From NCBI GenBank assembly GCA_038207625.1, contig JBBQZO010000004.1, positions 62,001-126,000 on the forward strand: a stretch of 64,000 nt of DNA. The letters are read 5' to 3'. A program made the translations under genes and the position numbers. This document shows, one piece after another, positions 35,601 to 45,685 of this stretch (positions are counted from its first letter, which is position 1; the number at the start of each line of letters is the position of its first letter). The notes beneath the pieces are model-generated. The model searched no databases. It had not been told where the DNA came from and was given only the letters and a program-made list of their open reading frames with translations. This DNA comes from JBBQZO01 sp038207625 (GTDB taxonomy: Bacteria > Pseudomonadota > Gammaproteobacteria > Burkholderiales > Burkholderiaceae_D).

Positions 35601-35670
35601 CAAGGTCACTGCGGCAAAAATCGTGTCACCCGTGTTCATCGATCCAGAAGGAAAGCGCCAAAATGTCTAA
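32641..35670 (+). CDS. soxA: Sarcosine oxidase subunit alpha
   Basis: 1009 aa, GTG start with GAGGAG upstream inside soxD. N-terminal 2Fe-2S-like fold (residues 15-110, LTFTFDGKSYQGFAGDTLA, GRSFKYGRPRGI). Next a NAD-binding pyridine-nucleotide oxidoreductase domain (DVLVVGGGACGIWAAL, about 175-500). The C-terminal ~400 residues resemble GcvT/aminomethyltransferase and bind tetrahydrofolate (YFPKAGENLHAAVDRECLA, GKRSLGRADTARSDRKQLVG). Length matches the family (~1000). The last 8 bases overlap soxG. Confidence 0.95.
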   Translation: MNSHRIIQSNSRIDRDKPLTFTFDGKSYQGFAGDTLASALLANGVRMIGRSFKYGRPRGIIGHGAEEPNALIQLERGAITVPNLKATQVEMYAGLNAFSTTGWPSLNFDVKSIMGRAARFMPAGFYYKTFMAPAKMWPLYEDVIRRAAGYGRAPVDPDPEYYDHLHHHPDVLVVGGGACGIWAALVAARTGVRVMLVDEQAEMGGWLLSEQDAIVDNYPVHAWLLSCLAELDKMPNVTRLARTTAFAMHDMNLVQAVELMQDHLAPSTRNAEQPRQRMHKIRARHVVLATGAIERPLVFGNNDLPGVMTAAAGQTYLNRYAVRAGQRVIVMTSNDWAYGAAHDLAVAGAKVTLADTRANGALPARAKAASAAGVEILNGHGIAHAFGGRTVSGAQMVKLDAKLNKVSSFGPQLDCDLLLSSGGLSPNVHLFCHNGSRPIWNEEKLAYVAPAHGRAGIACVGSVVGEFGLQAALRQTTGIIADLCGKLGKSVNVAAPVVDGIKMPVDAALARRIFRVPDGKREGHGEKAFVDFQNDVAASDIELAVRENYRSIEHVKRYTGLGFGTDQGKLANVNGFAIAADALGKTIAEVGTTTYRPAYTPVAFGALAGAMVGVNFEPKRYSSVQSAHVARGAEFEVVGQWMRPWYFPKAGENLHAAVDRECLATRNSVGMMDASTLGKIDIRGPDAREFLNRVYSNAWSQLAPGKCRYGLMLDENGMVMDDGVTACLSDQHFMMTTTTGGAARVMSWLERWLQTEWPDLKVYLTSVTDHWATSAVVGPNSRAVLEKLCTDIDLSPDAFKFMDCRIGTVAGLPARVFRISFSGELAYEVNVDASYGHYMWESLMKAGEEFNITPYGTETMHVLRAEKGFIIVGQDTDGSVSPIDLGMGWAVSMKKAFPFLGKRSLGRADTARSDRKQLVGLMTEDPNVVLTEGAQILDTLDAGPNPRSVGRVTSSYHSAFLGRSIAMALIEGGAAKDGHVFYTWDGGKVTAAKIVSPVFIDPEGKRQNV

Positions 35671-36376
35671 GCTCAATGTGCAGGCAGTCCCCAACATCGG
35701 TGCGGCGCCGCAGGCGCGTGGGCACAGCGCCGCCAACGCCGGCTTCGCGCCCTACGCGCAATCGCCGTTGCACCCGTTCGGCCTGGCCGCCAAGGCGCGC
35801 CAGCAGGACGACAGTTGCGGCGTGTGGATGAACGAAATGCCGCTGCTGGGCTACATCGTCGTGCGCGGCGACGCGCAGGATATCCAGTTCAAGCAGGCCG
35901 TCATCGACGTGCTGGGCATCGAACTGCCAAGCGCGCCGAGCACCTTCGTGCCGTTCCCGCAGGGGATCGCGATGTGGCAAACGCCCGACGAATGGCTGCT
36001 GGTGTGCGCCGGCCCGGCGCGCAGCGCCTATCAAAGCGAACTCGAATCGGCGCTCGCCACCGCGCACGCCCAGGTGGTCGACAATTCCGGCGGCCTGACC
36101 ACCGTGTATCTGAGCGGTGCCAAACAGGTCGAACTGCTGCGTCACGTGAGCGTGTACGACGTCGAATCGATCACACCGGGCCGCGCTGTCAGCACCGTCG
36201 CCAGCAAGGCCAACATCACTGTGCTTCGACACGACGATCACGGCGTGTTCGTGATCTTCCGGCGCAGCTTTTCCGACTACATCTGGCGTTTGCTGGAAAC
36301 GGCTGCGCGTCCGTACGGGCTGGGAATCGCAACACTGATGTTCCGCGCCTCGCATCCTGTGCTGCGTCTGCTCTAG
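35663..36376 (+). CDS. soxG: Sarcosine oxidase subunit gamma
   Basis: 237 aa. The least conserved subunit of heterotetrameric sarcosine oxidase. GcvT-like features include PFPQGIAMWQTPDEWLLVC, VVDNSGGLTTVYLSGAKQVELL and FVIFRRSFSDYIWRLLETAA. It overlaps soxA by 8 bases and precedes sdaA by 12. It completes the complex made by the three genes upstream. Confidence 0.92.
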   Translation: MSKLNVQAVPNIGAAPQARGHSAANAGFAPYAQSPLHPFGLAAKARQQDDSCGVWMNEMPLLGYIVVRGDAQDIQFKQAVIDVLGIELPSAPSTFVPFPQGIAMWQTPDEWLLVCAGPARSAYQSELESALATAHAQVVDNSGGLTTVYLSGAKQVELLRHVSVYDVESITPGRAVSTVASKANITVLRHDDHGVFVIFRRSFSDYIWRLLETAARPYGLGIATLMFRASHPVLRLL

Positions 36377-36388
36377 AAAGTCACCGCC

Positions 36389-37765
<1,377 letters not shown>

Positions 37766-37784
37766 ACGGATCAATGGAGATACC

Positions 37785-39056
37785 ATGTCATACAAGTCTT
37801 TCTTCACCAGTTCGATGGCGCAAACCGATCCGGCCGTGATGGCCGGGATCGCCGCCGAAATGCACCGCCAGCGCGACCAGATTGAAATGATCGCCTCCGA
37901 GAACATCGTTTCCAGGGCGGTGCTTGAAGCGCAGGGTTCAGTGCTGACCAACAAATACGCCGAAGGTTATCCGGGCAAACGCTACTACGGCGGCTGCGAC
38001 GAGGTCGACGTCATCGAAACGCTGGCCATCGAGCGGGCCAAGGAGTTGTTCGGCGCCGCTTTTGTGAACGTGCAGCCGCATTCGGGCGCGCAGGCCAACG
38101 GCGCCGTGATGCTGGCGCTGCTGCAGCCGGGCGACACCGTGCTGGGCATGGCGCTGTCGGCCGGCGGCCATCTGACGCACGGCGCCAAGCCGGCCATGTC
38201 CGGTAAATGGTTCAAGGCGGTGCAATACGGCGTGCGTCAGGAAGACAGCCGGGTCGACTACGACGAAGTCGAACGCCTCGCACACGAGCACAAGCCCAAA
38301 CTGATCATCGCCGGCTTCTCGGCCTACCCGCGTGAACTTGATTGGGCGCGTTTCCGTGCTATCGCCGACGCGGTGGGCGCCTACCTGATGGTGGACATGG
38401 CGCACATCGCCGGCCTGGTGGCCGCCGGCGTGCACGCCAGCCCGGTGCCGCATGCGCACGTGACGACATCGACGACGCACAAGACGCTGCGTGGCCCGCG
38501 CGGCGGCATCATCCTGACCAACATGGAAGACATCGCCAAGAAGATCAACTCGGCCGTGTTTCCCGGCCTGCAAGGCGGCCCGCTGATGCATGTCATCGCC
38601 GGCAAGGCGGTGGCCTTCGGCGAAGCGCTGCAACCGGATTTCACCAGCTACATCAACAGCGTCGTCGCCAATGCGCGCGTGCTGGGTGAAGTGCTGATGG
38701 CCGGCGGCGTCGATCTGGTCACCGGCGGCACCGACAACCATTTGCTGCTGGTCGACCTGCGCCCGATGGGCTTGAAGGGCAACACCACCGAACACGCGCT
38801 GGAACGCGCCGGCTTTACCTGCAACAAGAACGGCATCCCGTTCGACGACGAAAAGCCGACCATCACGTCCGGCGTGCGGCTGGGTACTTCGGCCGGCACC
38901 ACGCGCGGCTTCGGCGAAACCGAATTCCGCCGCATCGGCCAGTTGATCCTGGAAGTGCTGAACGGTCTGCGCGCCAATCCGGACGGCGACGCCTTTGTTG
39001 AAGCGCGCGTGCGTGTCGAAGTGTCGATGTTGTGCAAAGAATTCCCGATCTACTAA
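37785..39056 (+). CDS. glyA: Serine hydroxymethyltransferase
   Basis: 423 aa, GGAG upstream. PLP enzyme that interconverts glycine plus 5,10-methylene-THF with serine. Motifs: IEMIASENIVSRAVLEAQGS, NVQPHSGAQANGAV, DMAHIAGLVAAGVH, and the PLP lysine in TTSTTHKTLRGPRGG. Here it can use both products of sarcosine oxidase, glycine and methylene-THF, to make serine for the preceding lyase. It is probably a pathway-specific copy, since most genomes keep another glyA elsewhere. Confidence 0.96.
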   Translation: MSYKSFFTSSMAQTDPAVMAGIAAEMHRQRDQIEMIASENIVSRAVLEAQGSVLTNKYAEGYPGKRYYGGCDEVDVIETLAIERAKELFGAAFVNVQPHSGAQANGAVMLALLQPGDTVLGMALSAGGHLTHGAKPAMSGKWFKAVQYGVRQEDSRVDYDEVERLAHEHKPKLIIAGFSAYPRELDWARFRAIADAVGAYLMVDMAHIAGLVAAGVHASPVPHAHVTTSTTHKTLRGPRGGIILTNMEDIAKKINSAVFPGLQGGPLMHVIAGKAVAFGEALQPDFTSYINSVVANARVLGEVLMAGGVDLVTGGTDNHLLLVDLRPMGLKGNTTEHALERAGFTCNKNGIPFDDEKPTITSGVRLGTSAGTTRGFGETEFRRIGQLILEVLNGLRANPDGDAFVEARVRVEVSMLCKEFPIY

Positions 39057-39080
39057 TCCATTCAGCCCAAGGAAACGAAC

Positions 39081-40052
39081 ATGAGCTCTTTGCACGACGA
39101 CTCAACGATCATCGACGGTCTGATCATCGCCAAGTGGGATCGGTCCATTTTTGAAGACATGCGCAAGGGCGGCCTGACCGCCGCCAATTGCACCGTCTCG
39201 GTGTGGGAAGGTTTCGCCGATACGGTCGCCAACATCGCCGATATGAAAAAGCTCATTCGCGATAACAGCGAACTGGTGTCGCTGGTGCGCAAGACCGACG
39301 ACATCGCCCAGGCCAAGAAAGACGGCAAGACCGGCATCGTGCTCGGCTTTCAGAATGCGCACGCGTTCGAGGACAACCTGGGCTACATCGAGGCGTTCGC
39401 CGACATGGGCGTGCGCGTGGTTCAACTTTGCTACAACACGCAAAATCTGCTTGGCACCGGTTGCTACGAGCGCGACGGGGGCCTGTCCGGTTTCGGGCGC
39501 GAAGCGATCGCCGAGATGAACCGCTGCGGCATCATGGTCGACCTGTCGCACGTGGGCGGCGCCACGTCGGACGAGGCGATCCTGGCATCAAACAAGCCGG
39601 TGTGCTACTCGCACTGCCTGCCGTCGGGCCTGAAAGAACATGCGCGCAACAAGAGCGACGATCAGCTGCGCTTCATCGCCGAGCACGGCGGCTTCATCGG
39701 CGTGACCATGTTTCCGCCTTTCCTCAAACGCGGCATCGAGGCGACCGTCACCGACTACGTCGAAGCGATCGACTACGTGATCAACCTGGTGGGCGACGAC
39801 TGCGTCGGCGTGGGCACCGACTTCACGCAAGGCTACGACAAGGGCTTCTTCGACTGGATCACCCACGACAAGGGGCGTCATCGCAAGCTGACCAGCTTCG
39901 GCACGATTCTGAACCCGCTGGGCATTCGCACCATCGGCGAGTTTCCCAACCTGACCGAGGCGATGCAACAGGCCGGCTGGAGCGACACCCGCATCCGCAA
40001 GGTGATGGGCGATAACTGGGTCCGCGTGTTCAAGCAGGTCTGGGACGAATAA
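39081..40052 (+). CDS. M19 dipeptidase-like protein of the betaine cluster
   Basis: 323 aa, AAGGAA upstream. Peptidase M19 (renal dipeptidase) fold: GIVLGFQNAHAFEDN, GRFAIAEM-type helix, MVDLSHVGG, VCYSHCLPSGLKEHARNKSDDQLR, GVGTDFTQG. However the N-terminal metal-binding H-x-D motif (DGHxD) reads DGLIIAK, so the first metal ligands are missing. A homologue sits in the Pseudomonas aeruginosa dgc region (PA5396). Role in dimethylglycine use is unknown. It may bind or process another substrate. Confidence 0.82.
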   Translation: MSSLHDDSTIIDGLIIAKWDRSIFEDMRKGGLTAANCTVSVWEGFADTVANIADMKKLIRDNSELVSLVRKTDDIAQAKKDGKTGIVLGFQNAHAFEDNLGYIEAFADMGVRVVQLCYNTQNLLGTGCYERDGGLSGFGREAIAEMNRCGIMVDLSHVGGATSDEAILASNKPVCYSHCLPSGLKEHARNKSDDQLRFIAEHGGFIGVTMFPPFLKRGIEATVTDYVEAIDYVINLVGDDCVGVGTDFTQGYDKGFFDWITHDKGRHRKLTSFGTILNPLGIRTIGEFPNLTEAMQQAGWSDTRIRKVMGDNWVRVFKQVWDE

Positions 40053-40110
40053 GCCCGCCGCCCGTTTTGCCTGGACCACCACCATTGAACCCATACAGGA
40101 GTAAGTTTTG

Positions 40111-40629
40111 ATGAAGCCTCAACTGCCGATCGACGTTGACGAAGAAACCGGTGTATGGACCACCGACGGTCTGCCGATGTTGTACGTGCCGCGCCACTTT
40201 TTTACCAATAACCACGTCGCCATCGAAGCGGCGCTGGGACGCGAGCGCTATGCGCAGCAGTTGTACGACGCCGGCTACAAGTCGGCCTATTTCTGGTGCT
40301 CGAAAGAGGCGGTCACGCACGGCATGTCCGGGCTGGCCGTGTTCGAGCATTATTTGAAGCGGCTGTCGCAGCGCGGCTGGGGTTTGTTCGCATTCGCCGA
40401 AAGCGACGCCGAAACGGGCCGCGCCAGCATCACGCTGCACCACTCGTCGTTTGTGCTCGCGCAGCCCGACGCGCACGACAAGCTGTGCTATATGTTTGCG
40501 GGTTGGTTTGCCGGCGCGATGGACTGGGTCGGCAAGGACCTTGGCCTCAACTACGCTACCACCAGCAGCGAAACCCAGTGCGCAGCCGAAGGCTTTGATC
40601 ACTGTGTATTTACCGTCGAACCGAAATAA
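40111..40629 (+). CDS. V4R-like domain protein linked to dgcAB
   Basis: 172 aa from ATG 40111 with GGAG upstream. The C-terminal two thirds look like a V4R (4-vinyl-reductase-type) small-molecule-binding domain: KSAYFWCSKEAVTHGMSGLA, HKLCYMFAGWFAGAMDWV-type helix, and a CAAEGFDHCVF ending with paired cysteines. Homologues accompany dgcA in Pseudomonas (PA5397 position). Function unknown; it may bind a cofactor or help mature the flavo-iron-sulfur enzymes next to it. Nine bases precede dgcA. Confidence 0.7.
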   Translation: MKPQLPIDVDEETGVWTTDGLPMLYVPRHFFTNNHVAIEAALGRERYAQQLYDAGYKSAYFWCSKEAVTHGMSGLAVFEHYLKRLSQRGWGLFAFAESDAETGRASITLHHSSFVLAQPDAHDKLCYMFAGWFAGAMDWVGKDLGLNYATTSSETQCAAEGFDHCVFTVEPK

Positions 40630-40638
40630 GAGGATCGC

Positions 40639-42699
40639 ATGCGTTACCCGAATCTGTTCGCGCCGATCACGATCAACAAGCTCACGATCCGCAACCGCAT
40701 CATCAGTACCGCCCATGCCGAGGTGTATGCCGAAAACGGCGTGCCGGGCGAACGCTACATCCGTTATTACGAAGAGAAGGCCAAGGGCGGCGTCGGCCTG
40801 TGCATTTGCGGCGGCTCCAGCCCGGTGTCGATCGACAGCCCGCAAGGCTGGTGGAAGTCGGTCGACCTGACCCACGACCGGGTGATCGAGCCGCTGGCGC
40901 GCCTGGCCGCGACGATGCACAAGCACGGCGCCAAGATCATGATCCAGGCCACCCACATGGGACGCAGATCAAACTATCACGGCGAGCATTGGCCGCATTT
41001 GCTGACACCATCGGGCGTGCGCGAGCCGGTCCACCGCGGCAACGCCAAAACCATCGAGATGCACGAGATTCGCCGCATCATCGACGACTTCGCCGCCGCC
41101 GCCAAGCGGGTGCAGGCGGCCGGCATGGACGGCATCGAGATTTCGGCCGCCCATCAGCATCTGATCGACCAGTTCTGGAGCCTGCGCACCAACAAGCGCA
41201 CCGACGAATATGGCGGCAGTCTGGAAAACCGCATGCGTTTCGGCGTCGAAGTGCTGACGGCGGTGCGCAACGCGGTCGGTCCCGATTTTTGCGTCGGCCT
41301 GCGCATGTGCGGCGACGAATTTCATGAAGACGGTTTGTCGCACGAGGTGCTCAAGGAAATCGCGCTGGCGATGGAAAAAACCGGCCTGATCGATTACATC
41401 AGCATCGTCGGCTCCGGCGCCGACACCCACAACACGCTGGTCAACTGCATGCCCCCGATGGCGCTGCCGCCGGAGCCGTTCGTGCATCTGGCCGCCGGCA
41501 TCAAGTCGGTGTTGACGCTGCCGGTGATGCACGCACAGAGCATCCGCGACCCGGTGCAGGCTGAGCGCATCCTGGCCAACGGCATGTGCGACCTGGTCGG
41601 CATGACGCGCGGGCAGATGGCCGACCCGCATCTGGTCATCAAGATCCGCGACGGGCGCGAAGACGAGATCAAGCAGTGCGTCGGTGCCAATTACTGCATC
41701 GACCGCCAGTACAACGGCCTGGACGTGCTGTGCATCCAGAACGCGGCCACCAGCCGCGAAGAGACGATGCCGCATGTGATCGAAAAGACGCTGGGCAAGA
41801 AGCGCAAAGTTGTCGTGGTCGGCGCCGGTCCCGCTGGGCTGGAAGCTGCACGCGTGGCGCGCGAGCGCGGCCACGACGTGGTGCTGTTCGAGAAAAGCGA
41901 CGTCGTCGGCGGGCAGATCATGCTGGCGGCGAAAGCGCCGCAGCGCGAGCAGATGGCTGGCATCGTGCGCTGGTTTGACATGGAAACCAAACGCCTGGGC
42001 GTGGACCGGCGCATGGGCGTGGCCGCCGACGCGGCCATGATCCTGGCCGAGAAGCCGGACATCGTCGTGATGGCCACCGGCGGCACCAGCCACACGGGCG
42101 AAAATCCGCACTGGAACGTGGCCGATCGACTGGCCGTGTCGAGCTGGGACATCTTGTCGGGCAAAGTCGCGCCGGGCAAAAACGTGCTGGTCTACGACGG
42201 CATCAGCGCGCACGCCGGCGCCGGCGTGGCCGACTTCATCGCCAGCCGCGGCAATCTGGTGGAGATCGTCACGCCCGACGTCAAAGTGGCCGACGACGTG
42301 GGCGGCACCACCTTCCCGATTTTCTACCGCCGCATGTACGCCCAGGGCGTCGTGATGACGCCGAACTACTGGCTCGATTCGGTCACGCGCGAAGGCGACA
42401 AGTTGATCGCCACCTTGCGCAACGAGTACACCGAGGAGCAGGAGGAGCGTGAAGTCGATCAGGTGGTGATCGAAAACGGCATTCTGCCAAACGACGGTTT
42501 GTACTGGGACTTGAAGGAGAAATCCGCCAACAAGGGCCAGACCGATATCCACACGCTGTTCGCGGCGCAAGCGCAGCCGAGCCTGGCGATGGACCTGGCC
42601 GCTGGCGAATTTCTGATGTTCCGGGTAGGCGATTGCGTGTCGATGCATAACATCCACGGCGCAATCTACGATTCACTGCGTCTGTGCAAGGACTTTTAA
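40639..42699 (+). CDS. dgcA: Dimethylglycine demethylation protein DgcA (flavin oxidoreductase)
   Basis: 686 aa, AGAGGA upstream. Trimethylamine-dehydrogenase-like: N-terminal old-yellow-enzyme barrel (RNRIISTAHAEVYAENG, GMDGIEISAAHQHLIDQFW, TNKRTDEYGGSLENR). The Fe-S loop CVGANYC then CIQN keeps three cysteines, but the second cluster position is Ala. C-terminal FAD/NAD domains follow (KVVVVGAGPAGLEAARVARE). Demethylates dimethylglycine to sarcosine, passing electrons to DgcB and ETF. One base separates it from dgcB. Confidence 0.9.
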   Translation: MRYPNLFAPITINKLTIRNRIISTAHAEVYAENGVPGERYIRYYEEKAKGGVGLCICGGSSPVSIDSPQGWWKSVDLTHDRVIEPLARLAATMHKHGAKIMIQATHMGRRSNYHGEHWPHLLTPSGVREPVHRGNAKTIEMHEIRRIIDDFAAAAKRVQAAGMDGIEISAAHQHLIDQFWSLRTNKRTDEYGGSLENRMRFGVEVLTAVRNAVGPDFCVGLRMCGDEFHEDGLSHEVLKEIALAMEKTGLIDYISIVGSGADTHNTLVNCMPPMALPPEPFVHLAAGIKSVLTLPVMHAQSIRDPVQAERILANGMCDLVGMTRGQMADPHLVIKIRDGREDEIKQCVGANYCIDRQYNGLDVLCIQNAATSREETMPHVIEKTLGKKRKVVVVGAGPAGLEAARVARERGHDVVLFEKSDVVGGQIMLAAKAPQREQMAGIVRWFDMETKRLGVDRRMGVAADAAMILAEKPDIVVMATGGTSHTGENPHWNVADRLAVSSWDILSGKVAPGKNVLVYDGISAHAGAGVADFIASRGNLVEIVTPDVKVADDVGGTTFPIFYRRMYAQGVVMTPNYWLDSVTREGDKLIATLRNEYTEEQEEREVDQVVIENGILPNDGLYWDLKEKSANKGQTDIHTLFAAQAQPSLAMDLAAGEFLMFRVGDCVSMHNIHGAIYDSLRLCKDF

Positions 42700-42700
42700 C

Positions 42701-44569
42701 ATGCTGCCGGTCGTGATCACCGTTTCATTCTGGGCCAGCGTGGCGCTGCTGCTGGTCGGGCTGGCCCAGCGCGCGCGCCTGTGGCGCAACGGCCGTCCGG
42801 CCAGCGTGGCGCTGGCCAATCTGCTGGCGATCCCCAAGCGCTATTTCGTCGATCTGCACGACGTGGTGGCGCGCGAGCCGTTCATCGCGCGCACGCACGC
42901 GGCGGTGGCCGGTGGCGCGGTGCTGGCGATTCTCGTCATTGGCGTCAACTACGGTCTGGCGCTGTACTCGCCGCTGCTGGACCGCGTGTTGCTGGCCGCC
43001 TCGGCGCTGATGCTGATCGGCGCGGCGGCGATGATCTGGCGCCGCCGCGCACCGCCCGCGCGGCTGTCGCGCGGACCGTGGATGCGCCTGCCGTTTTCGC
43101 TGGCCGCGTTTGCGCTGGGCGCCGGCATGGCCGCCTGGTTTGCGCCCCAGGGCGCGCAGGCGCCGGCGCTGCTGGTGATCGCTTTGCTGGCGGTTGGCAG
43201 TCTGGAGCTGGCGCTGGGGATCGGGCTGGGCGGGCCGATGAAGCACGCCGTGGCCGGCCTGCTGAACCTCGCGTTTCATCCGCGCCAGGAACGCTTTGCA
43301 GGCAAACGCTCGACCGAGTTGCGCCGGATCGATCTGGCCAAGGGCGAGTTCGGCGTGGCCAAACCGGCCGACTTCAAGTGGAACCAGTTGCTGCAGTTTG
43401 ACGCCTGCGTCCAGTGCGGCAAGTGCGAAGCGGCCTGTCCGGCGCTGGCAGCGGGGCAGCCGCTCAATCCGAAAAAACTGATCCAGGATATGGTCGTCGG
43501 GCTAGCCAGCAAGAGCGATGCCGCCTATGCCGGCACGCCGTATCCAGGCAAACCGGTCGGTGCGCACAGTGGCGCACCGCACCTGGCGATCGTGCCGGGG
43601 CTGGTCGACGCCGACACGATCTGGTCGTGCACCACCTGCCGCGCCTGCGTGCAGGAATGTCCGATGCTGATCGAGCATGTCGACGCCGTGATCGACATCC
43701 GGCGCGACCTGGCGCTGGTGCAGGGCGCGGTGCCGGGCAAGGGCGCGCAAGCGCTGGAAAACCTGCGCCACACCGAAACGGTGGGCGGCTTTCCGAAGGC
43801 GGTGCGCTACCATTGGGCGATCGACTTGAACGTGCCGACGCTGGTGCCGGGCATGAAGGTCGACTGGCTGCTGATCGCCGGCGAAGGCGCGTTCGACATG
43901 CGCTATCAACGTGCGTTGCGCGCGCTGGTCAAGGTGCTGCAGCACGCCGGCGTCGATTTCGCCGTGCTGGGCGGCGCAGAAATCGACAGCGGCGACCTGG
44001 CGCGCCGGCTGGGCGACGAGGCAACCTTCGAGAAGCTCGCTACCGACAATATCGCTCTGCTTGGCACGCTCGCATTCAACCACATCATCACGCCCGACCC
44101 ACACGTGTTCCATTGTCTGAAGAACGAATATCCGGCCATGGGCGGACAGTACGACGTGTGGCATCACAGCGGCGTGTTCGCGCAGCTGTTCAAGGATCAC
44201 AAGATCCGGCTGAAGGCGACGCCCCCCAGCGCGCCGCTGACGTATCACGATCCCTGCTACCTGGGACGCTACAACGGCGAACTCGACGCGCCGCGCGATG
44301 TGCTCAAGGCGCTTGGCATCAGCATCCGCGAGATGGAACGTTCGCGGGAAAAGGGCCGCTGCTGCGGCGGGGGAGGGGGCGCGCCGTTCACCGATATCCC
44401 TGGCACCACGCGCATTCCCGACATCCGCATCCACGACGCGCGCACGGTCGGCGCCGAAGTGGTCGCGGTGGCCTGTCCGAACTGCACCTCGATGCTCGAA
44501 GGCGTGGTGGGGCCGCGTCCCGAAGTGATGGAATTGGCCGAGCTGGTCGCACAGCGTCTGGGAGATTAA
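42701..44569 (+). CDS. dgcB: DgcB, membrane-bound iron-sulfur electron carrier
   Basis: 622 aa. N-terminal membrane region with about five helices (residues 1-190, e.g. VAGGAVLAILVIGVNYGLAL). Two 4Fe-4S motifs follow: CVQCGKCEAACPA and CTTCRACVQECPM. The C-terminal CCG-type heterodisulfide-reductase-like domains have CYLGRYNGE, CCGGGGGAPF and VACPNCTSML. It accepts electrons from dimethylglycine oxidation, probably through EtfAB encoded directly downstream, toward the quinone pool. Its stop abuts the etfA start. Confidence 0.9.
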   Translation: MLPVVITVSFWASVALLLVGLAQRARLWRNGRPASVALANLLAIPKRYFVDLHDVVAREPFIARTHAAVAGGAVLAILVIGVNYGLALYSPLLDRVLLAASALMLIGAAAMIWRRRAPPARLSRGPWMRLPFSLAAFALGAGMAAWFAPQGAQAPALLVIALLAVGSLELALGIGLGGPMKHAVAGLLNLAFHPRQERFAGKRSTELRRIDLAKGEFGVAKPADFKWNQLLQFDACVQCGKCEAACPALAAGQPLNPKKLIQDMVVGLASKSDAAYAGTPYPGKPVGAHSGAPHLAIVPGLVDADTIWSCTTCRACVQECPMLIEHVDAVIDIRRDLALVQGAVPGKGAQALENLRHTETVGGFPKAVRYHWAIDLNVPTLVPGMKVDWLLIAGEGAFDMRYQRALRALVKVLQHAGVDFAVLGGAEIDSGDLARRLGDEATFEKLATDNIALLGTLAFNHIITPDPHVFHCLKNEYPAMGGQYDVWHHSGVFAQLFKDHKIRLKATPPSAPLTYHDPCYLGRYNGELDAPRDVLKALGISIREMERSREKGRCCGGGGGAPFTDIPGTTRIPDIRIHDARTVGAEVVAVACPNCTSMLEGVVGPRPEVMELAELVAQRLGD

Positions 44570-45685
44570 ATGGAACAACATCAACCCGCGCCGCGCCGCA
44601 TCAACCCGCGCCGTCCGTATGTGATCGCGCCCAGCGGCCTGAAACGCATCGTGCTCGGTGCCGAGGACGGCTTGCGCGGCCTCTTGGTGTCGCGTCACGC
44701 GGCGCCGACCAAGCAGCTGCGCAGCACCCAGCAGGCGCTGCGCCACCTGCTGGTGCTGGTGCATGCCGAGCGCGGCGCGCTGGACGAGCACGCGCGCCGG
44801 GCGATCGCCGCCGGCGCATTGCTGGCCGATGCGGCCACCGGCGTTGTGGTCGGCGTGTTGGGCGGATGCAGCGACGACCTGGCCGCGCTCGGCGCCGACA
44901 CCGTCGTCAATCTGCCCCAGATCGATGTGGCGCGCTTCGGCCCGGACTACGCGCTGGGACTGGCGCAGGAGCTGGTCGCGCGCTATCAGCCTGTGCACAT
45001 TATCCTGCCCGACCGCGACGCGGACGGCGACCTGGGACGCCGGCTGGCCGCGCGCACCCGCAGCAGCATCGCCACCGACGTCATCGAGCTGAGCATCGAC
45101 AGCGCCTGCCGTCTGATCCCGGGCGGCAAACTGGCGCGCTGCGCGCTGCCGCAGATCGTTCTGCTGGCGCGCAATGCGGCCGACGCCGCGCTGCCCTTCG
45201 TCGGCCACGCGCAGATCGACGATGCGCCGTTGCAGGTGCCGGTGCGCACCGGCGCCGTCAAGGATCTGGGCCTGGAGGCGACCAGCCTCGATCAGATCGG
45301 GCTCGAGGAAGCGGACTTTATTCTCTCGGGCGGCAATGGCATGCGCGACATGGACACTTTTGGCGCGCTGGCCGAGGCGCTCGGCGCCGTCACCGGGGCC
45401 TCGCGGGTGGCGGTCGACGATGGCCGCTTCGTGCGCGCCAAGCAGATCGGCGCGACCGGCAAGACGGTGCAGGCCAGCGTCTATCTGGCCGTCGGTATTT
45501 CCGGCGCGGTCCAGCACCTGCAAGGCATCAAGGACTGCCGCCACGTGATCGCAGTTAACCTGGACGACAGCGCGCCGATCGTCAAACGCGCCAACCTGAC
45601 CGTGGTGGAAGACGCGCAGGCGCTGATGCGCGCCTTGCTGGAACAGGTGAACGCGGCCCGCCTGGCCGCAAAGGAAAATGCATGA
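44570..45685 (+). CDS. etfA: Electron transfer flavoprotein subunit alpha
   Basis: 371 aa, GGGAGAT upstream within dgcB. The C-terminal FAD-binding domain is clear: VAVDDGRFVRAKQIGATGKTV, then YLAVGISGAVQHLQGIKDCR and VNLDDSAPIVKRANLTVVED. The N-terminal region has a basic extension (PRRINPRRPYVIAP) typical of the Pseudomonas dgc-linked EtfA. It overlaps etfB by 4 bases. It carries electrons between the flavin dehydrogenase DgcA and DgcB. Confidence 0.93.
   Translation: MEQHQPAPRRINPRRPYVIAPSGLKRIVLGAEDGLRGLLVSRHAAPTKQLRSTQQALRHLLVLVHAERGALDEHARRAIAAGALLADAATGVVVGVLGGCSDDLAALGADTVVNLPQIDVARFGPDYALGLAQELVARYQPVHIILPDRDADGDLGRRLAARTRSSIATDVIELSIDSACRLIPGGKLARCALPQIVLLARNAADAALPFVGHAQIDDAPLQVPVRTGAVKDLGLEATSLDQIGLEEADFILSGGNGMRDMDTFGALAEALGAVTGASRVAVDDGRFVRAKQIGATGKTVQASVYLAVGISGAVQHLQGIKDCRHVIAVNLDDSAPIVKRANLTVVEDAQALMRALLEQVNAARLAAKENA

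Noticed and set aside
43502..45544. A 680-codon minus-strand frame opposite dgcB/etfA
   Set aside because: Shadow frame; dgcB and etfA carry all diagnostic motifs.
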